From Anseranas semipalmata (lineage: Eukaryota; Chordata; Aves; Anseriformes; Anseranatidae): a DNA stretch of 64,000 nucleotides. Positions 48,901 through 63,900 of this stretch are shown piece after piece. The notes below the pieces were generated by a model, which made no database searches, was not told the DNA's origin, and was given only the letters and a program-made list of their open reading frames with translations. Made by a program: the position numbers and the translations under genes. Position 1 is the first letter of the stretch. Each line of letters begins with the position of its first letter. Where the stretch lies: NCBI GenBank assembly GCA_013399115.1, contig VXAA01003938.1, positions 124,001-188,000 of the forward strand, in the 5' to 3' direction.

Positions 48901-51900
48901 CTTTTTAATTTTTGTGGCCTTTCAGTACAAGCATTTAACTAAAAATTCCAGCAGTGTAGAAGTACTAATAAGTTGTGTATTGTGGCACTGCGTATGAGGA
49001 GGTTGGATCCTTAATCAGTGTGACCAAAAAAAAAAAAGTAACACGACGATGTTTTTCCTAATACCCACAGTACCAGAGATGACACTTTGGTTGTGAATCA
49101 CTTCTTAAAAATATTACTTGGAAATAATAGTTAGAATATGGCAGAACATCAAAAATGCAGGGTTTGACAAAGTGATCTTTGTTGTTATTATCTATGACAA
49201 GGAGGAGATGTTAAGGTTTTAACATGACAAAATTTACAAATGCTTTATACATTTACACAGCATCATCCAATGTATGTCTCTTGAACTGCCCCATGTGGTG
49301 AAAGGAAAGGCTGCTAGCACTGATATGTGTAAATAAAAATGGGGGGAAAAATCACCTTTTGTGTTGCCTAGATGGATCGTGATTCAAACAGTTAAACTAT
49401 TCTAAGCTATATCTTTGCATGCAAAAATTCACGCTTACTGGAGTGAAGTGTTGCCAGTGATGTGATTAAGGCTGGCTTTTTAAATAGTGAATGTTACAGT
49501 GACTGCACACTGTGATGGTAGTAGAATGGTAATTTTTCTTGAGTTTTCTACCACTTCACATATAGACAACCACAGTCTGCGCCTGAAGGCTAGCTCATAA
49601 CTGCATGTTTTCATATTATAGCATCTAAGGAGTTCAAACTTCTCTAAATTTATCAAACTTGGTCTTCTGAAGAATCTTATAAAGACTACCTTTTATTGAT
49701 CATGCTTGATTGCTTTTTGGATTAAAAAATAAAACTTATTTTCCGAGGGAAGAATTCCTGAGGGGGAAAAGTCATGTGTTGCTGCACATGCTTGAAACAG
49801 GAAGACAAATCTTTACCTATGGAAAGACCTTTTCTCAGAAATGAAACAATTCAACCTGTTAAACACCAGTGTGTTCTTAAGCATTTAGCCCACAATAGCA
49901 GAACCACCTTGCTGGTAGTAATGAAAGCAAGGAGGGGAAATAGCCAAGCTGTCTTATGGTGAACAATTTCAGAAATGTTGATTCTTCTGCTTGAAAAGTG
50001 TACCTTGATCTACAGTCTGTAAGACTAAAATTCCAAAATCGTAAAACTATTCTGTGTCTTATAGGAAATAATCTTCAGAATGAGAGAATTATTTGTGCCA
50101 TTCCTCTGTCTTCTAGTGAAGGAGTTACAAATAGCAATCCCTGATTTAACCCTGTTGAAGTTTCGGATTCATTTGGTTGCTTCATTTCTTATTTTGAGAA
50201 TGGGGTACAAATTAATGGATATCCCAACACCCCCTTTTTTTTTCTTCCCCTTGGAAATTAATATCTTTGAAATAGTGTTAAATTGCTGTAAATGAATTAA
50301 CATAGATTGGCAAGAAATGCAGTGATGTTTTTGTCTTAAATTTTTGTTTAGCTCTGTTGGAAGAGAAGGATTTCACTCTGCTGAATCTATTATTAGCCAG
50401 CAGATGAGCCTTAGTATTGGTGATGATAGCACTGGCAGTTGGTCCAATCTAAGTTTTGAAGATGAACATCCTGATGAGAGCAGCAGTTTTCTTCATCTCA
50501 GTGACAGGTAACTATAAATATGTTAGTACAGTTAAACAGTTTTCTTGGCATCAAGTAACGTGGTATCAAGTGGTTTTCTCCAGGAGGATGAGGGAAAAGA
50601 GCTTATTTTGTCTTCAACAAACAGTGACTTTTATATTACATATCATTTGAATCAGTGTTTTCCTACAAAATGTTTCTTTGTTCATGAATGTTAATACTTA
50701 TATGCAGCATAAAATATGTAGAGTATGCACTGTCACTTATGTCAGGGGCTTGTATCAAATAACACTGTGTAACTTAAGTGTTAGCAAAAGATTCAGGTAT
50801 TTTAAAAACAGTCACCATGTATAAAATACAACTGAAAGTAATGTCTATAGTGCTCTGAAATAAAAAAAAAAATGCATTTTATGTAAATTCATCTATTCTT
50901 GAAGAAATGTGCACTTAGTTTGCACGAGGATTTTAAAAAGCTATTTTTAGGGGTTGTCTTTTTAAGCTGTTCTAACTGATATTTCTTGTGTATCAATGTG
51001 TTTCTGAACAGGAACTTACCTGTTCAGGATAGTAACTTTTTCCACAGAGCTTCTTGCTGTACTTCCACTGGCTGATTGGTAGCCAGCTAAATTAAAACAG
51101 GAATTTTAGAAATCTGCAACATCTCTGTTGCCAGAGAAAATTATAGTGAGTTGTGGCCCTAGCTTCTGTATAGGCAAGATGCAAGGAATGAGTAAGTTCA
51201 GTTTTGCGTGATGGATATATCACTTGTGTAGAATGTCCAGCACTTCTGTTGAAGAACAGTAGAAATGGGGGGAGAATTTTTTTTTTAAAAAACAAGCAAA
51301 CAAAAAAGGAGATAAGTTTATGTAATGTACAAATAGATTATGAAGTACCATAGTGAAACTACTCAAATGTCTGTAGTATTTTTCATGTTTTGCTTAACCA
51401 AATATTTTAATCAAACAATACTAAAATTTGTCACTCATACAACTAAATACTTTTATAAAAGAATACATTGCCTTAAAGTTATTCTAATAATGCATCATCT
51501 GTTGAATGAGTGAAAATAAATTTGACTTACATGATGGAATTCAGACTATAAGGAAAAAAGAATCTGCATTTTGGCAGTTAGAATCAGAGAATAAATACGG
51601 GTTAAATAATGCTGGGATTAAAAAAAAAAAAAAAGTATAAAAAAAATTCTGGACCTTTTGTGCCCATGGCGTTTTTATTATCATTTCCAAAACATCTTTA
51701 AATGAAAAGAAAGCAATTTCTACAACTTTAAAGAAAATCTGTTCATTAGAGGAAGAATGACCTAAATTAGCATTTCTCTTGGAGAAAGAGAGGCATAATT
51801 TGGATAGCAAGGTGTTGGCAAAGAAACTGGCATGCACAAATTGACCGCCTACTTTTACAGAATCAGCTGTGGATTGTTAACAGCATGCGTGTGTTTGTGT

Positions 51901-54900
51901 CACTGAGTTTTAGCAGGTGGAAATAAGAGGATTATTGCCCTGAGCAAAAAGACATGGAGGGGGAGACCTTCTGTAACAAAACAAGCTTCAATAATAACAC
52001 CATTTGTGGAACAGTAGTGTCTTGTTAATCTCAGGAAGTAAGGAATTGTGTGGCAGTGGTGAAGATTTATTGGTGCTGATTATGTGTAAGCCATGTCAAT
52101 TTGAAACATTTAAATGTGCTTCAGTTAGTTTTGCTCCCTTGGCAAAGGGAGCATTTCTTAATGCAAGTTGCTTTCTTGTATCTAAGAAGCTGTCCTCAGT
52201 CTTGCTTGTACCATCCTTGAGGTACTAAGTATTATTAGAGCAGTTCATTAGAGGTGCTGATACATTACAATTAAGTAGCATAGTGAACAGGAAGCAAGTT
52301 TTACTTGTGGGGAGGACCTGCCCTTTCCCCAGTATTTTCCAGGCCATTTGCAGTATTGAAGGGATACTGGTACTTGAGACTCCTTTAGCCAACGTTTTGG
52401 AAATTGTCTTCATAGTAAAACTACAAATTCCGTTAATGGTAGTTTTAAATTTGTGGAACACAGCATCAGAATCCTCGGAAAACAACGTGATATAATCTGC
52501 AGCAGTCCGGTTCAATGTAGCTTGTGCTTTACTTCTCTTGGGGGGGAAAAAAAAAGACATTTTTTGTAGTAGCTCTGTTGACAAGGTACATGCTTTCTGG
52601 GTCTCAGGTCAGTATAAAAATTGTGCTTCCACACCTCTAGGAGGACTAAGCTAATTGTAAACAAGGGAGCAAGACAACTTGGAAGGAATTATCAAAGCAT
52701 GATCTCTGTAGTTTTATTTGAATGGAAATGAGAACGAAAGTTTGTATTGTTGGCTTTGCATGTCTAATGTTGGCAGCTTAAGTTTAGAAATACAGCAGTC
52801 TTAAGCTTTTTCTATAGTTAACATATAGGTATAGGCATAGGCTTTTCCAGAGGATGAATCGGAGCATCCAGATAAGGTCATAATTCAGAGCAGAAGCCTC
52901 TTGCCTTTGACTGTATGTACGTAACACAGAATCTTGACGCAGATGATCTGGTTAGTCCATATATAGGGTGTGTGTGTTTGTGTGTGTATATATATAAACT
53001 GAAAGCTTTTCTTTCTGGTAATTCTTATGCTGGTTCATGTTGAAGAGCAGCACGAGGCATTATAGAAGCATATAATGCCTTTTTCTGTGTATTGCTTGTT
53101 CTGTCACTGCGGATCTTTATTTTCAAGAGTTATTTTGTTATAAGATACTGAACTAAAGGTCACGTTAGAAAAACAGCAACAACAACAACAATGCCTTGTA
53201 TGTTGCTATACATAACCATATAACCATAAGCAACCAATGGTTGAATGTATTGTAGTTTCAGACCAAGTTTGACCTCTGTAAAATATATTAATTTATCTAA
53301 TCAGGATAGTACTATGCACGAGGTCATTCTCTTAGGTTGCAAATACTTTTTCCTTTAGTCTGAGAACTGAGGCAGATTTTACTTCCACTTATGCTAAGCA
53401 GCTAAAACTTTCAAAGAAAGAGGCTGAGTGCAAAGCATTGATAACAATAGATTGTGTTAAATCTCTGCTCTATATATGTAATTCAGAACCAAAATTAATA
53501 TTAATACTTCATATATACTGTGGTAGTCTCACACAGTAGCTTGAAAGATGTTCTTAAGACCAGATTTGCATTTTCCATGCAAATCTAACAGGTAATTGCA
53601 GTCTTGGTAACTGCCTTTAGTGCTTTTTTTTTTTTTAATTGTGCTTTTTAATAGGTTTGTTTGCCGTTCTAGGACCAATTTGGTTTATTTGGAAGCTTGT
53701 GCTTTTTCATTTTCTTCTTTATTTTTTTCCTCAGTTAGGGTGTGTTCATATTGCAAGCTTTCTAACCTGCTGTTACTGTGTGGAAATCGGGATCTAAGCA
53801 GGCACACAGGGAAGCAAAGGACACTGGTGGGTGACAGCTGTTACTGACAGCTTCTTGAAACAGATTAATATCTGTTTCTTGAAATGTTCCTTTCTAACAT
53901 TTCTTGTTTTAAATTTTACTATTTGCCATGAGTGGAAAAGAAGAGCTTTAGCAGTCGCACACAACTTAGCTGAAGAGCTGAAGAAGGCATCTTCTTGCAG
54001 CAGTTGTTCTCTGGAGTTGCTTTATGGTGTGTCGTACCATCTATAGTAGACAATTTAGGCTTTTCACAGAATGCTGGTTGTCTTGAAATCCTATCCTTAG
54101 AAGTTTTCCAGACATGCTTAGGGGGACGTATGAAATTGGGAAGCAGGAGATTTAATCATATGAGTAGCACGATCTTGTATGTGAGCACAGAGCTAACGAA
54201 CTGTTAATTGTAGTGCCTAAAATACACTAGTGTAAGGACACCCTCAATTTTTTTCCGTTCTTTGCATTGACTTGAATGTAGTCATGGAATAAATGCAGTA
54301 TGTCTGTGAACTGTGAGAGAATTTCTTTTTAGTCTTATTTTCACTGATTTATAAAAATGGAAATAAAAATAAAGCTTGAAGACCAATATTCAGAATTCAT
54401 TTAAAAAAAAAAAAAAAAAGCTTTTTTTCTAAGAATTCCTTCTCATCCAGCTGTTGGAGATCACTGCTGGGCTTTTGGAATGAGATGGAAGGATTTAATT
54501 TGTGCATTTGTCTTCACAATGTATAATTTTATGAACTTTTAGCTAGCCTTTAAGCAAATATTATATTTGTAATCCGTATTCCTATGAGTAATCACACTGA
54601 AATTTTTGAGCTTGTATAAATGACAAACAATGTGCTTAGGCCTGAGGACAAAATTACTGTTAGCACTGATCTGGAAAATTAATGAGTACAAATTAATACG
54701 TTCACCTGTGTACAGAAACTTACCAGTTTTGCATTATTACACAAATTGCTGCTCTGAAGTTCCAGCAAACCTGTTTAGGAAGTTTCAAGCTCTTGTGTTA
54801 AATGTCTTGACAAAACAGCTCTGAGGAAAACAAAGGTTCTAGTTTGAGCTATTGTTCTTTTCTAGTTCAGCTGTGTTCTCTTCTTCTCCTGGCAGTAATG

Positions 54901-57900
54901 GTAACAGCAGTAGCTGGAGCAGTCTTGGTTTAGAAGGGGATATGTATGAGGAGAATTTATCCTTTCCAACATCAGACAGGTTGGTTGAGTTGAGAAATAT
55001 AAACCAGATGGGTTCCTCATAATTAATGCATGTAATCATCATTTTGGAAAATAAGAATATGGCACATTTTTTTAATGCTTATACATTATTCACTCTCTTC
55101 TCACTTAATCACAGTATGATTTTTTCATTAATCCATACTGAATGGTTAAATTCTGCTGTGCAAAACTGATGAATGTGTTCTGCTTGCAAAATGAAGGTCC
55201 CATTTATGCATGTTCTTGCTTGCAGTTTTACACGTTTTTAGATTTACTTTTTCATGTAAACTAGAGCTTGCTTCCTACAGGATTTCTGTTTTTCCTTTAG
55301 CTTGTGGAAACTTTCAAAATTGCTTGGTGAATGATTTTTGTAGAACACTTAACATGCAGCTTTGAATAACCTATAGCTGTTCATAGTTGTGATATAAGAT
55401 GGTTCAACTTTTTTGCATATGAAGCAAAACTAAACTGTCCTTCTTGATTAAAATCAACATTTTCTTCTTATTTTAAAAGGCCTCTTCTCATGGGTCTCCT
55501 TTCCTCTCTTCCCCTAAGAGCAAATCTCATGAACTTGACAAATCTGTTTCCAACATGAAATGATGTGAGAAGCAAAGCTTTTCATTGTCATTTCTTAATT
55601 TGTCTATGATCTTCCTGTCCTTTACTGTTTAACCTTCATTACAGTCTTAGGATTGACTGTATTTATCATGAATATATTGTATTAATATTTTTGTTATATT
55701 TTTAAAATAGTGATGGAACAGAAGACAAAGATGAAGACTCCAAGGATGCTGTAGAAGGTAATGTCAATTCCAGCATATACTGCTGTTCTTGACCTGTGCA
55801 CTTGCAATCAATTATTTTTGTTTATTCTTTGCTTTTGTAATCTGCAAAACAAGATTACAAGCCTATTATCCCTGTTGATTGTATCGCATGTCAGTCAAGT
55901 GTTGGAATATATTCTTAGACTAATACTCTCCAAACACTTCTTAATGCACCGCAATATACAGCCTTTGAAAAATGCTAGTCTCCGATTTTCAGATGACACA
56001 TGTACTTAATGTATGCTAGTGAGCTCTGATCAGTTTCTTGAAAGTGTAAATTTATAGGCATAGAATATCTTCTTTGTAAAATATATGGTAAGCAGTGATG
56101 GCAGTGCATCTGCATGACTGTTTGAGACATGGAAAAAGTTGCTCAAACTGACCATGTTAGTCTTTGAAGAGGGTTTATGAGAAACAATGAAAAAAGCTTG
56201 GCATTATAACAAAATGTAATGAATCCTCTTCTTCCCTATAAAATAGGGTCTGTCCAGAATCTTGTTACAGCTTGTTGTTTCTTAGAGTTCCAGTCTGAGT
56301 GAAGTGCAAAAGGTTGTTAACTCAAATGAATACACAGTACCTTCTGTGTTTTGGTCTGTCAGTATGAGGCTGATTTAAAGATGAGATGATGTTAGGGTAA
56401 ATTATAACAGAGCTTTTCATTGTCTTTGGTATATTCTGAAGATGAAACAGTATTTCAAGAAACCTCTGCCACCTGCTTACAGAGGTTATTCAGTCACGTT
56501 GCACATCTTCAAATGGTCATGACGTAAGCAGAAAGGCGTGTGGTTATATATATTTTTTTTTCTTAAGTTCATGGAAGACTGTACTGCTTTGAACCATATT
56601 TTTTTAATCAGATCTGCCTGTGAGGATATAAGGAAATCAAACTAAATTATCAAAAGTCTTTATCCTCAAAAAATAATTATAATAAAAACATTTTCTGTTC
56701 TGTAGGTTTCATCTAGGCTGTCAGCATACCATTGCTTTTTTCTGTTCCTGACTCTTAATTTAAAAAAAAAAAAAAAAAAAGTTCTAGCATCTCAAATGTT
56801 CAAATTGAGTAAAATAGTGCATGATTTTATTTCTTACACAGTGTGCCTCTGGAGTGCAAGAGACTTCTTTATACTGTATCATGGATTTTCTAGTGACCTT
56901 TTTTCAGTTTAATTTCTTCACCATCTTGCTATTGTTTTGAAAAGACTTTCTGTTGCTTTCATTGTAGGACCATTTAAATAATAATCTGAGTAGAAAAACT
57001 TTGTGTGCGGTCTTGTACATTTGGAAGATCTGTTCATATCAGTACTTAAAAATGTCTGGCTTTGTCAAAGCTGACTGTGCCTTTTTTGCCAAACAATTTC
57101 AGACAGTCTTGTCATTCCCAAATGTACGTTTATTTTATAAAACTAAAAAAAAGATACCAGAATTTCTCAGTGATATGTTACTGCAATGCTTCCTATCTAG
57201 TAAGTGTCAATAATTTTATTTTTAATTGGTTCTTTTGTATTAGATTCTGGGGCTCCTAGACAAATATTCTGTTATCCACCAAAAGCACTTATGTTGACAG
57301 TTCCACTAGCTAAATTCTCTCACTTTTCCACCAAGGGGTATCTATTTTATTTTGTTTAACTTTGCCAGTTAGGAGTGAATACCTTATGTACTTCAGCTGT
57401 ATGAACTTGGTTGGAAGAGTAGTGAGATTGAGGAAAAACTGCACATCAGTACATGTTGTTACAAATATATTCCTTGTTTCTAGAGTTAAGTCATATTCAC
57501 AGAATGAGGACAGTAGTCTGGAAGTAGAAACTTCAATAAAACTTGGAGAGCGCTACATGTATGCTTAATTGGTTATGAGCGTGACAGAGGATTCCTGTGT
57601 TACCTGGTTATAGAAATCGAGTGGGAAAATAAGATGACAATATTGTAATTTCTCTATGTTACTTAATGCAACTGCTCTTGGATTACTGTGTTAATTTTTT
57701 GAACTAATGCTTTAGAGGAAGTGTTGAAAAAATTAAATAGGACTCAGTTAAAACAGCACTAGTTTATAGAAAAACTCGGAGGCAATCTGGTTAGCTTGCC
57801 TATACAAGAAGGAATTATGAAATACAAACTTGAAAATTTATTAGATGAAGGCAGGGCAAAAACAGCAGCTGGAAAACTGAAGTGACTGAAGGATGTGAGA

Positions 57901-60900
57901 GCTATTGCTTGTTCAAACAGTTTACGAAAAGCTGTATTAAATTCCATGTCATTTGGAACATGCATTAAGGCTTAGATTCCTTTTAATACTCAGATGTTTG
58001 TATTCAATTGTAAATGGGATAAACTGTGCTTCCTTATGTAAAAATACAGAACACTTCAGACCAACGTGATTTTTGCCCTTCATACTGTCTGTGTGTACTA
58101 ACTTAAGGTATTTAAGATAATGGTCTAAACAATGAACTACAGAGACTCTCTTGAAACGGTTTAAACCTATAGATTTAATGACTTTATTTTTAATGTTAGG
58201 TTTGGAGCAAGTAAAAAAGACTTTAGCCATAGTAAATATTGATTTGGAACCAAATCTAGTGGACCCCCAACTCAGAGCAGCGCTCCAGTGGCTGGCAGCT
58301 TCTGAAACAGAGGTGTCAGATCTTCACTTCCATGACATTGCTACAAGGGAATTTGGCCTTGTAAGTACTTGGGTTTGGTGGGCATTGTGGGAGGGGAGCA
58401 ATGAGAGCAGGATTTGCTTCATTTTTATTTGCCACATCAGCTGTTTCTACTTTTCTACTCAAAAAGTATGAGGTATTTGCTGCATTATTTAAATCCTGAT
58501 AGGTCAAAGTGGAACAGGCTGTTTAGTCTGTGCATGTACCGTAAATAAAACAGCATTAATCAAAGTTGAGTTACTTTGTTTCACAAGTTGTTTTCCTTGG
58601 CTTACTCCAAGGAAGGTACAATTAGAGCATTTTTGTTCAGTGAAAAATCTACTTTTTCAAGCATTTTTTTTAACTTAGTGTTTAATTCTCTATAAATTAA
58701 ATCTTCTCCTTTCTGAGAACTAGCTCATACAAATAAATTTTTAACGTTATAGTCTGATGTCCTGCTTCAGGTTTTTATGCCAGCAAACGCACATTTTTCT
58801 TATCAGAATGAAATTTATATTCTAATTAAATATTAAATAAGTTTTTATTCTGGAAGCAACTGCAATCAAAGCTATTAAGAAAGAAGGCTCAATAAGACTG
58901 TTTCTTTTTTAGGTGCCTTTGTTTTGGTTTTAGAGATTGAATTTTGTGACCAAAGAGAAAGCTGAAGTTAAAAGAATTAGAGAAGCTTCAGGAATTTGCA
59001 TTTCAGGGAAAGGCTGAAATTTTGGTGTACCTACTGACCTGAGGATATTTCCATCACAAGTGTGATAGAAACTTTTTATTCCTTTAAATCAGACAGTTTA
59101 TTCCTTCATGAGACTACGCACCAAACTGCACACAATAATCCGGCATTTATTACATATGACCTATTTTTAATCTTCTACCAAGGAATTAATTTAACTTTAC
59201 CCAGCTACTGAAAGACTAACTAAACAGATAGCATTAGAGACAATGCCTATGTAAGGTCGACAGGAATGATAAATTATCACCGATTTTTATTTTGTGGCCT
59301 AGTAACGTGAAAAAGTTAACACGATGCCATTAGTATGTATTTATAATGAAGATCTTGGCAAAACCAAATAAACGTGTATCAGTATCTAAGGAAGCAAAAG
59401 CTTGCTCTCAACTCGGAAATTTGTGATTGAATCTTCAACTTGGTGCTTTCCAAAACTCAGATCAGCGTTTCAAGAGAAATGGGGCGTGAAGGGAAATAGA
59501 GGTCAACATTACTGAATACTGAAGACTCCCAAACTTAGGTGAATGTGTGCACCAATGGTGCTTAGTTACTGTAGGCTTGTGTTAAAGAGTGTGAAAGGTA
59601 TCTAAAGGTCAGTCCAGATCACACCTGGGCTGAATTTTCCTAAGAGTGGCTTCTCCCTTCCTAGTTGTAGAAAGTCCAGAAAATAATGCTGGCTTTATTT
59701 TCTTTTGTGTATGTAACTGTGAGGTATATGTATGTGATCTTGAGGGTACTAAGTCACAGAATCACAGCATGGTTGAGGTTGGCAGAGACTTCTGGAGGTC
59801 ATCTGGTCCAACTTCCCCTCTGCTCAGGCAGGGCCATCTAGAGCAGGTTGCCCAGGAACATGTCCGGGTGGCTTTTGAAGATCTCCAAGGAGGGAGACTC
59901 CACAACCTCTCTGGGAAGCCTGTGCCAGTACTCAGCCACCTGCACAGCACACAAGTGCTTCCTCATGTTCAGAGGGAACCTCCTGTGTGGCAGTTTCTGT
60001 CTATTGCCTCTTGTCCTGGCACTGGGCACCACTGAAAAGAGCTTGGCCCCATCTTCTTTCCACCATTATAGACACTGGTAAGATCCCCCCTGAGCCTTGT
60101 CTTCTCCAGGCTGAACAGTCCCAACTCCCTCAGCCTATCCTTACAGGAGAGATACTCCAGCCCCTTATTCATCTTGGTGGCTGTTGGACTTTTTACAGTA
60201 TGTCCATGTCTCTCTTGTACTGGGTGGGCCAGAACTTGGGGGGCCCCTCACTAGTGGTGAATAGAGGGGAAGGATCACCTCTCTTGACCTTCTGGCAATA
60301 GTTTGCCTAATGTAGCCCATGATACCGTTATTGTAGCAAGGGCACACTGCTGGTCATGTTCAGCTTGGTGTCCACCAGGACCCCCAGGTTCTTTTATGCA
60401 GTGCTGCTTTCCAGCTGGGTGCCCCCAGCATGTCCTGGTGCCTGGGGTCGTTCCTCCCCAGGTGCAGGGCTTTGCACTTCTCCTTGTTGAACTTCATGAG
60501 ATTCTAATCTGCCCAAGTCTTGTATTCTTATTCAAAGTAACCCAGAAAATTGCAAAATATTTTTGGACAAGTTGAAATATATCCTCTATGCTCCTTTTCT
60601 GGAGATTGGTATGTTTGGCTTAGAATTGGAAATAATTCTAATTCTTTTGCAAGCTCTTAGCATTGTTACTTTGGAATCTACCAAGTCACTATTTGAACTA
60701 TTGCCTAAAGGAAACGGCCCATAGAAAAGATACTAGTAGCTTGCTGTATATCTGGAAACCATTCTAGTTACCCTAATAAGAGAATATGCTGAGAAGAGCA
60801 CTCTGGAAAATAAGCATCTGTTGTGTGTACACTTTTTTTTAAAATAAAATAAAAATAAATAAAAATTTGCTACTTGACACAAGTAATAAAGTGACACTGA

Positions 60901-63900
60901 GTTGTCCCCTAAAGACAAAAAACATAAGATCTTCAGGCAGGCAATAGTCATGTGATCCTGAAAATGTTTAAAAATAATAATAAAACAATAATTCAGTTCA
61001 CTTGGGTTTACATATTAATTTTCAGTTCTCCAAATGAAGTTATGTTAAAATGAACTGAAACTCTGTTTTTGCTTCTGGGGGCAGGGAAAGATTACCTAGT
61101 GTGTATTCTGTCCCATTCCCAATTGTAATGTGTAACACTGTCTATCTACAGGCTTGTTTATGTCTAAGCTGAATTGCCAAACCCTAGAACGTCGCCTGTT
61201 ACGTCACTCAGACTCAGCATCTTTCACTGTTTCTTAGGGTTTGAAGGAAAGTACAGAATTCTCAGAGCACTCTATCTGTTTGAATTATCTGGTATAGGAA
61301 GGATTAGGATGCATACAGTATCGCTTGATTAGTTTTTGAAATTAAAATATATTTAAAAAATTTGTCAGCTTATAAATTCAAATAATGAAAACTTTCTGAA
61401 AGGATGCTTGTAACTTTAATAAGAAGGCCCTTTTGAAAGGTCCCTTTGTTCTTTCAGGATTGTATTAATAAAAATGTGATATTTAGCAATACGATGTAAG
61501 AAGTCTTATAGTTAGTCCCAGGCTGATCCTGGCGATCTCTGATCCACATTGAGGTTCTTAAATTTGAAGTAATCGTTCTCAGTTCTGTCACGGGTAAAGC
61601 TAGACAGGCACCTCCAGAGGGCACTGCAGCCCAGCAGAAACTACCTCTACTACAGACCTCTACATACTGATCTCTTTCCCAGCTAAACTGACCTCTACCT
61701 ATAGTCTCTTTCCCAGCTATGGGGTTTTGATCATCTCATAGCTACTTTGGTAAGGTGCCTCAGTTACATAAGGAATGAACCCAGGCTTTTTAGATCACAT
61801 TTAAAACAATAATTTTCACTATAAGCAGTTGGAAGGTTCTGGAAGGGAAGAAGAGTGTATGTTAACTGATTAGAGCAGGATAACGAGCCGCTGATGTGAT
61901 GTGGCTGTATAAAAGATAAAAATACTACTAGCATATATCAGACAATGTATTACTAGCTGAAACTGGATATGAACTTGTTAAAGATTTGTATTATGCTCAG
62001 CAAGGCAGAAAAGTTAATTACCTGTGTATGAAACAAAATACATTGGTTAGGAGCTAGAACAAGAAGCTGGTAAAACAGAGTAGATAGGTCTTGTTTTTTT
62101 TTTTTTTNTTAGAAGCCCTGACAGCTTGGATGTTCAAGTGCCTGGATTAAAAACATGCACACACAATTTTTAGTTAGAGCGTATCTAGCTGTTTTAGGAT
62201 TTCTGGTGTCTGTTTCAAGTAAACTCAATTGTTTCACTTGTGTGACAGTAGGAAACATCAGTCATAAAGAAATGGTGGGATTGAACTTTGAATTCAGTTA
62301 AAACAGAAAGATAAGTGAAGCCAGGTGCCAGCTCTCATGTTATCATGATGATATCTTTCTGTTTAGACAAACTTTAGACTGTATTTGCTTAAGTAGGTCT
62401 TTGGACTTTAGACAAACCTCGCTGGCATAAGAAAAATTGTCATTCTTTTATAAATCACAAAATTGCCTGTTGTAGACTGTAAAACTGTTGTTTCCTGTGC
62501 TGTATTTTAAATTCTACAAATCATAGAAATAACATCAGACTTCAGTCTCTTGTTATATGTAGAATTTATATGTAGAATATATGTGTGTTTTTTTTAACTG
62601 AAAAAAGTTTCAGTGTTCAGGATATACTGTGTTCAAGATTAAAGAGGTCTTTTTTAGCTCATTCAAGTTAGTGCTTGCTCAGGAAGCTGTTTTATACATG
62701 CTTTTAGGAATGGCTTGCGTATAACTGAAAATACAGACTAAAATGTTTGGTGTCCTCACTCTTCCTGTCAGTTCCATCACCTGCCTTGTTGCAGTCTGAA
62801 TATCACCTAGGTAAAGAAGTAGGGAGATGTTGTCTTCCTCTTCATTTTTTTTCCTAGAATTTACAGACTTCAGTCTGACAGGTCTCAGACAGAAAAACAA
62901 AACGCTATGAATTTTTAATTTGGTAGCTGTGGAAGCTATTTCACTGAATGCTGTTTATGACTTTTTAGAACTTAACTTACAGAATATTATAGTAAGAACT
63001 ATAAAAAGCAATAAAATTCTACAGTTCCAAAGAATAAGTAAGGTGAATGTCTAAATTGTCTTTATTAAACGCAGCATTGATGGTTATGCTGAAAGCTACC
63101 AAGAATATATGTATTTTAAAGTAGAAGATTTTTTTACTCCTGGGCAAACTGACAAATTCATTGTGTCTTAGTGTTGGCTTTCTTCCATAGATAGCTAATC
63201 TTGACACATAAGTAAAGGAAGTTTCTTGCTTGGACTCCCGGGTGAAAAAAAATGTTTTCAGCTGTGCTGGTCTCTGTTCCCAAGTGGTAGTTTAACGTAA
63301 CCCTCACCTTTTCCTCTTCCCTAAGATGCTATAATTTCCCAACTCTGAAGACGCTGTTTCCGTTGAGGGTAGCATCTGTACCACCCAAACCACACTATAT
63401 GTTGTGAAAGGAAAATCCACATCCTTTTATTAAGACTGAGTTTTGTCTTTTTATATGTGCGTTATTGGCATGGGAGGGGTGGCAAATGTCTTAATCTTGT
63501 GTTCAGAATTTCCTGTTTTCTGCAGTCTTGATGAACCACAGCCCTCATACCTGTGGCACCACATCACTTGAAAATGTCACTCCCTCCAGAAGAAATTTTT
63601 GTGAAAACTGCCCAAAAGAAAAGTGCTTGATCCTTGAGGAAGTTTTTGTTTTTGTAGATGTGGGAATAACGATTAACTTGTTGCAACTGATCTCTTATGA
63701 GCTAATGTTTCAAGAATAACTTCTGTAACTGTTAATCAGGATGTGCTGGTCAAAATATTTTGTGTTCCCCATCTCCCCTTTAGCTTTCCAGAAGACTGCG
63801 AGAAAAAGATTGGAAAGTGGGAGATCTCTTGCAAGCAGTGTTGAAGTACTGTGAAATGATAGAGAAGGCATCTGATGGAGAGCAAGCTCTAAATAAGTCT

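Larger units (their letters stand above)
58361..63783 (+). other. AKAP11: AKAP11 last intron
   Basis: 5.4 kb containing a reverse CR1 (59753-60520), a 35-bp imperfect tandem duplication (61655-61724) and one ambiguous base (n at 62108) in a T run. The acceptor ccatctccccttttag-like tract is strong. No other gene recognised. Confidence 0.7.

Noticed and set aside
59646..60575. Cluster of open frames of 60-129 codons
   Set aside because: They lie in a reverse-oriented CR1 fragment and are not host genes.
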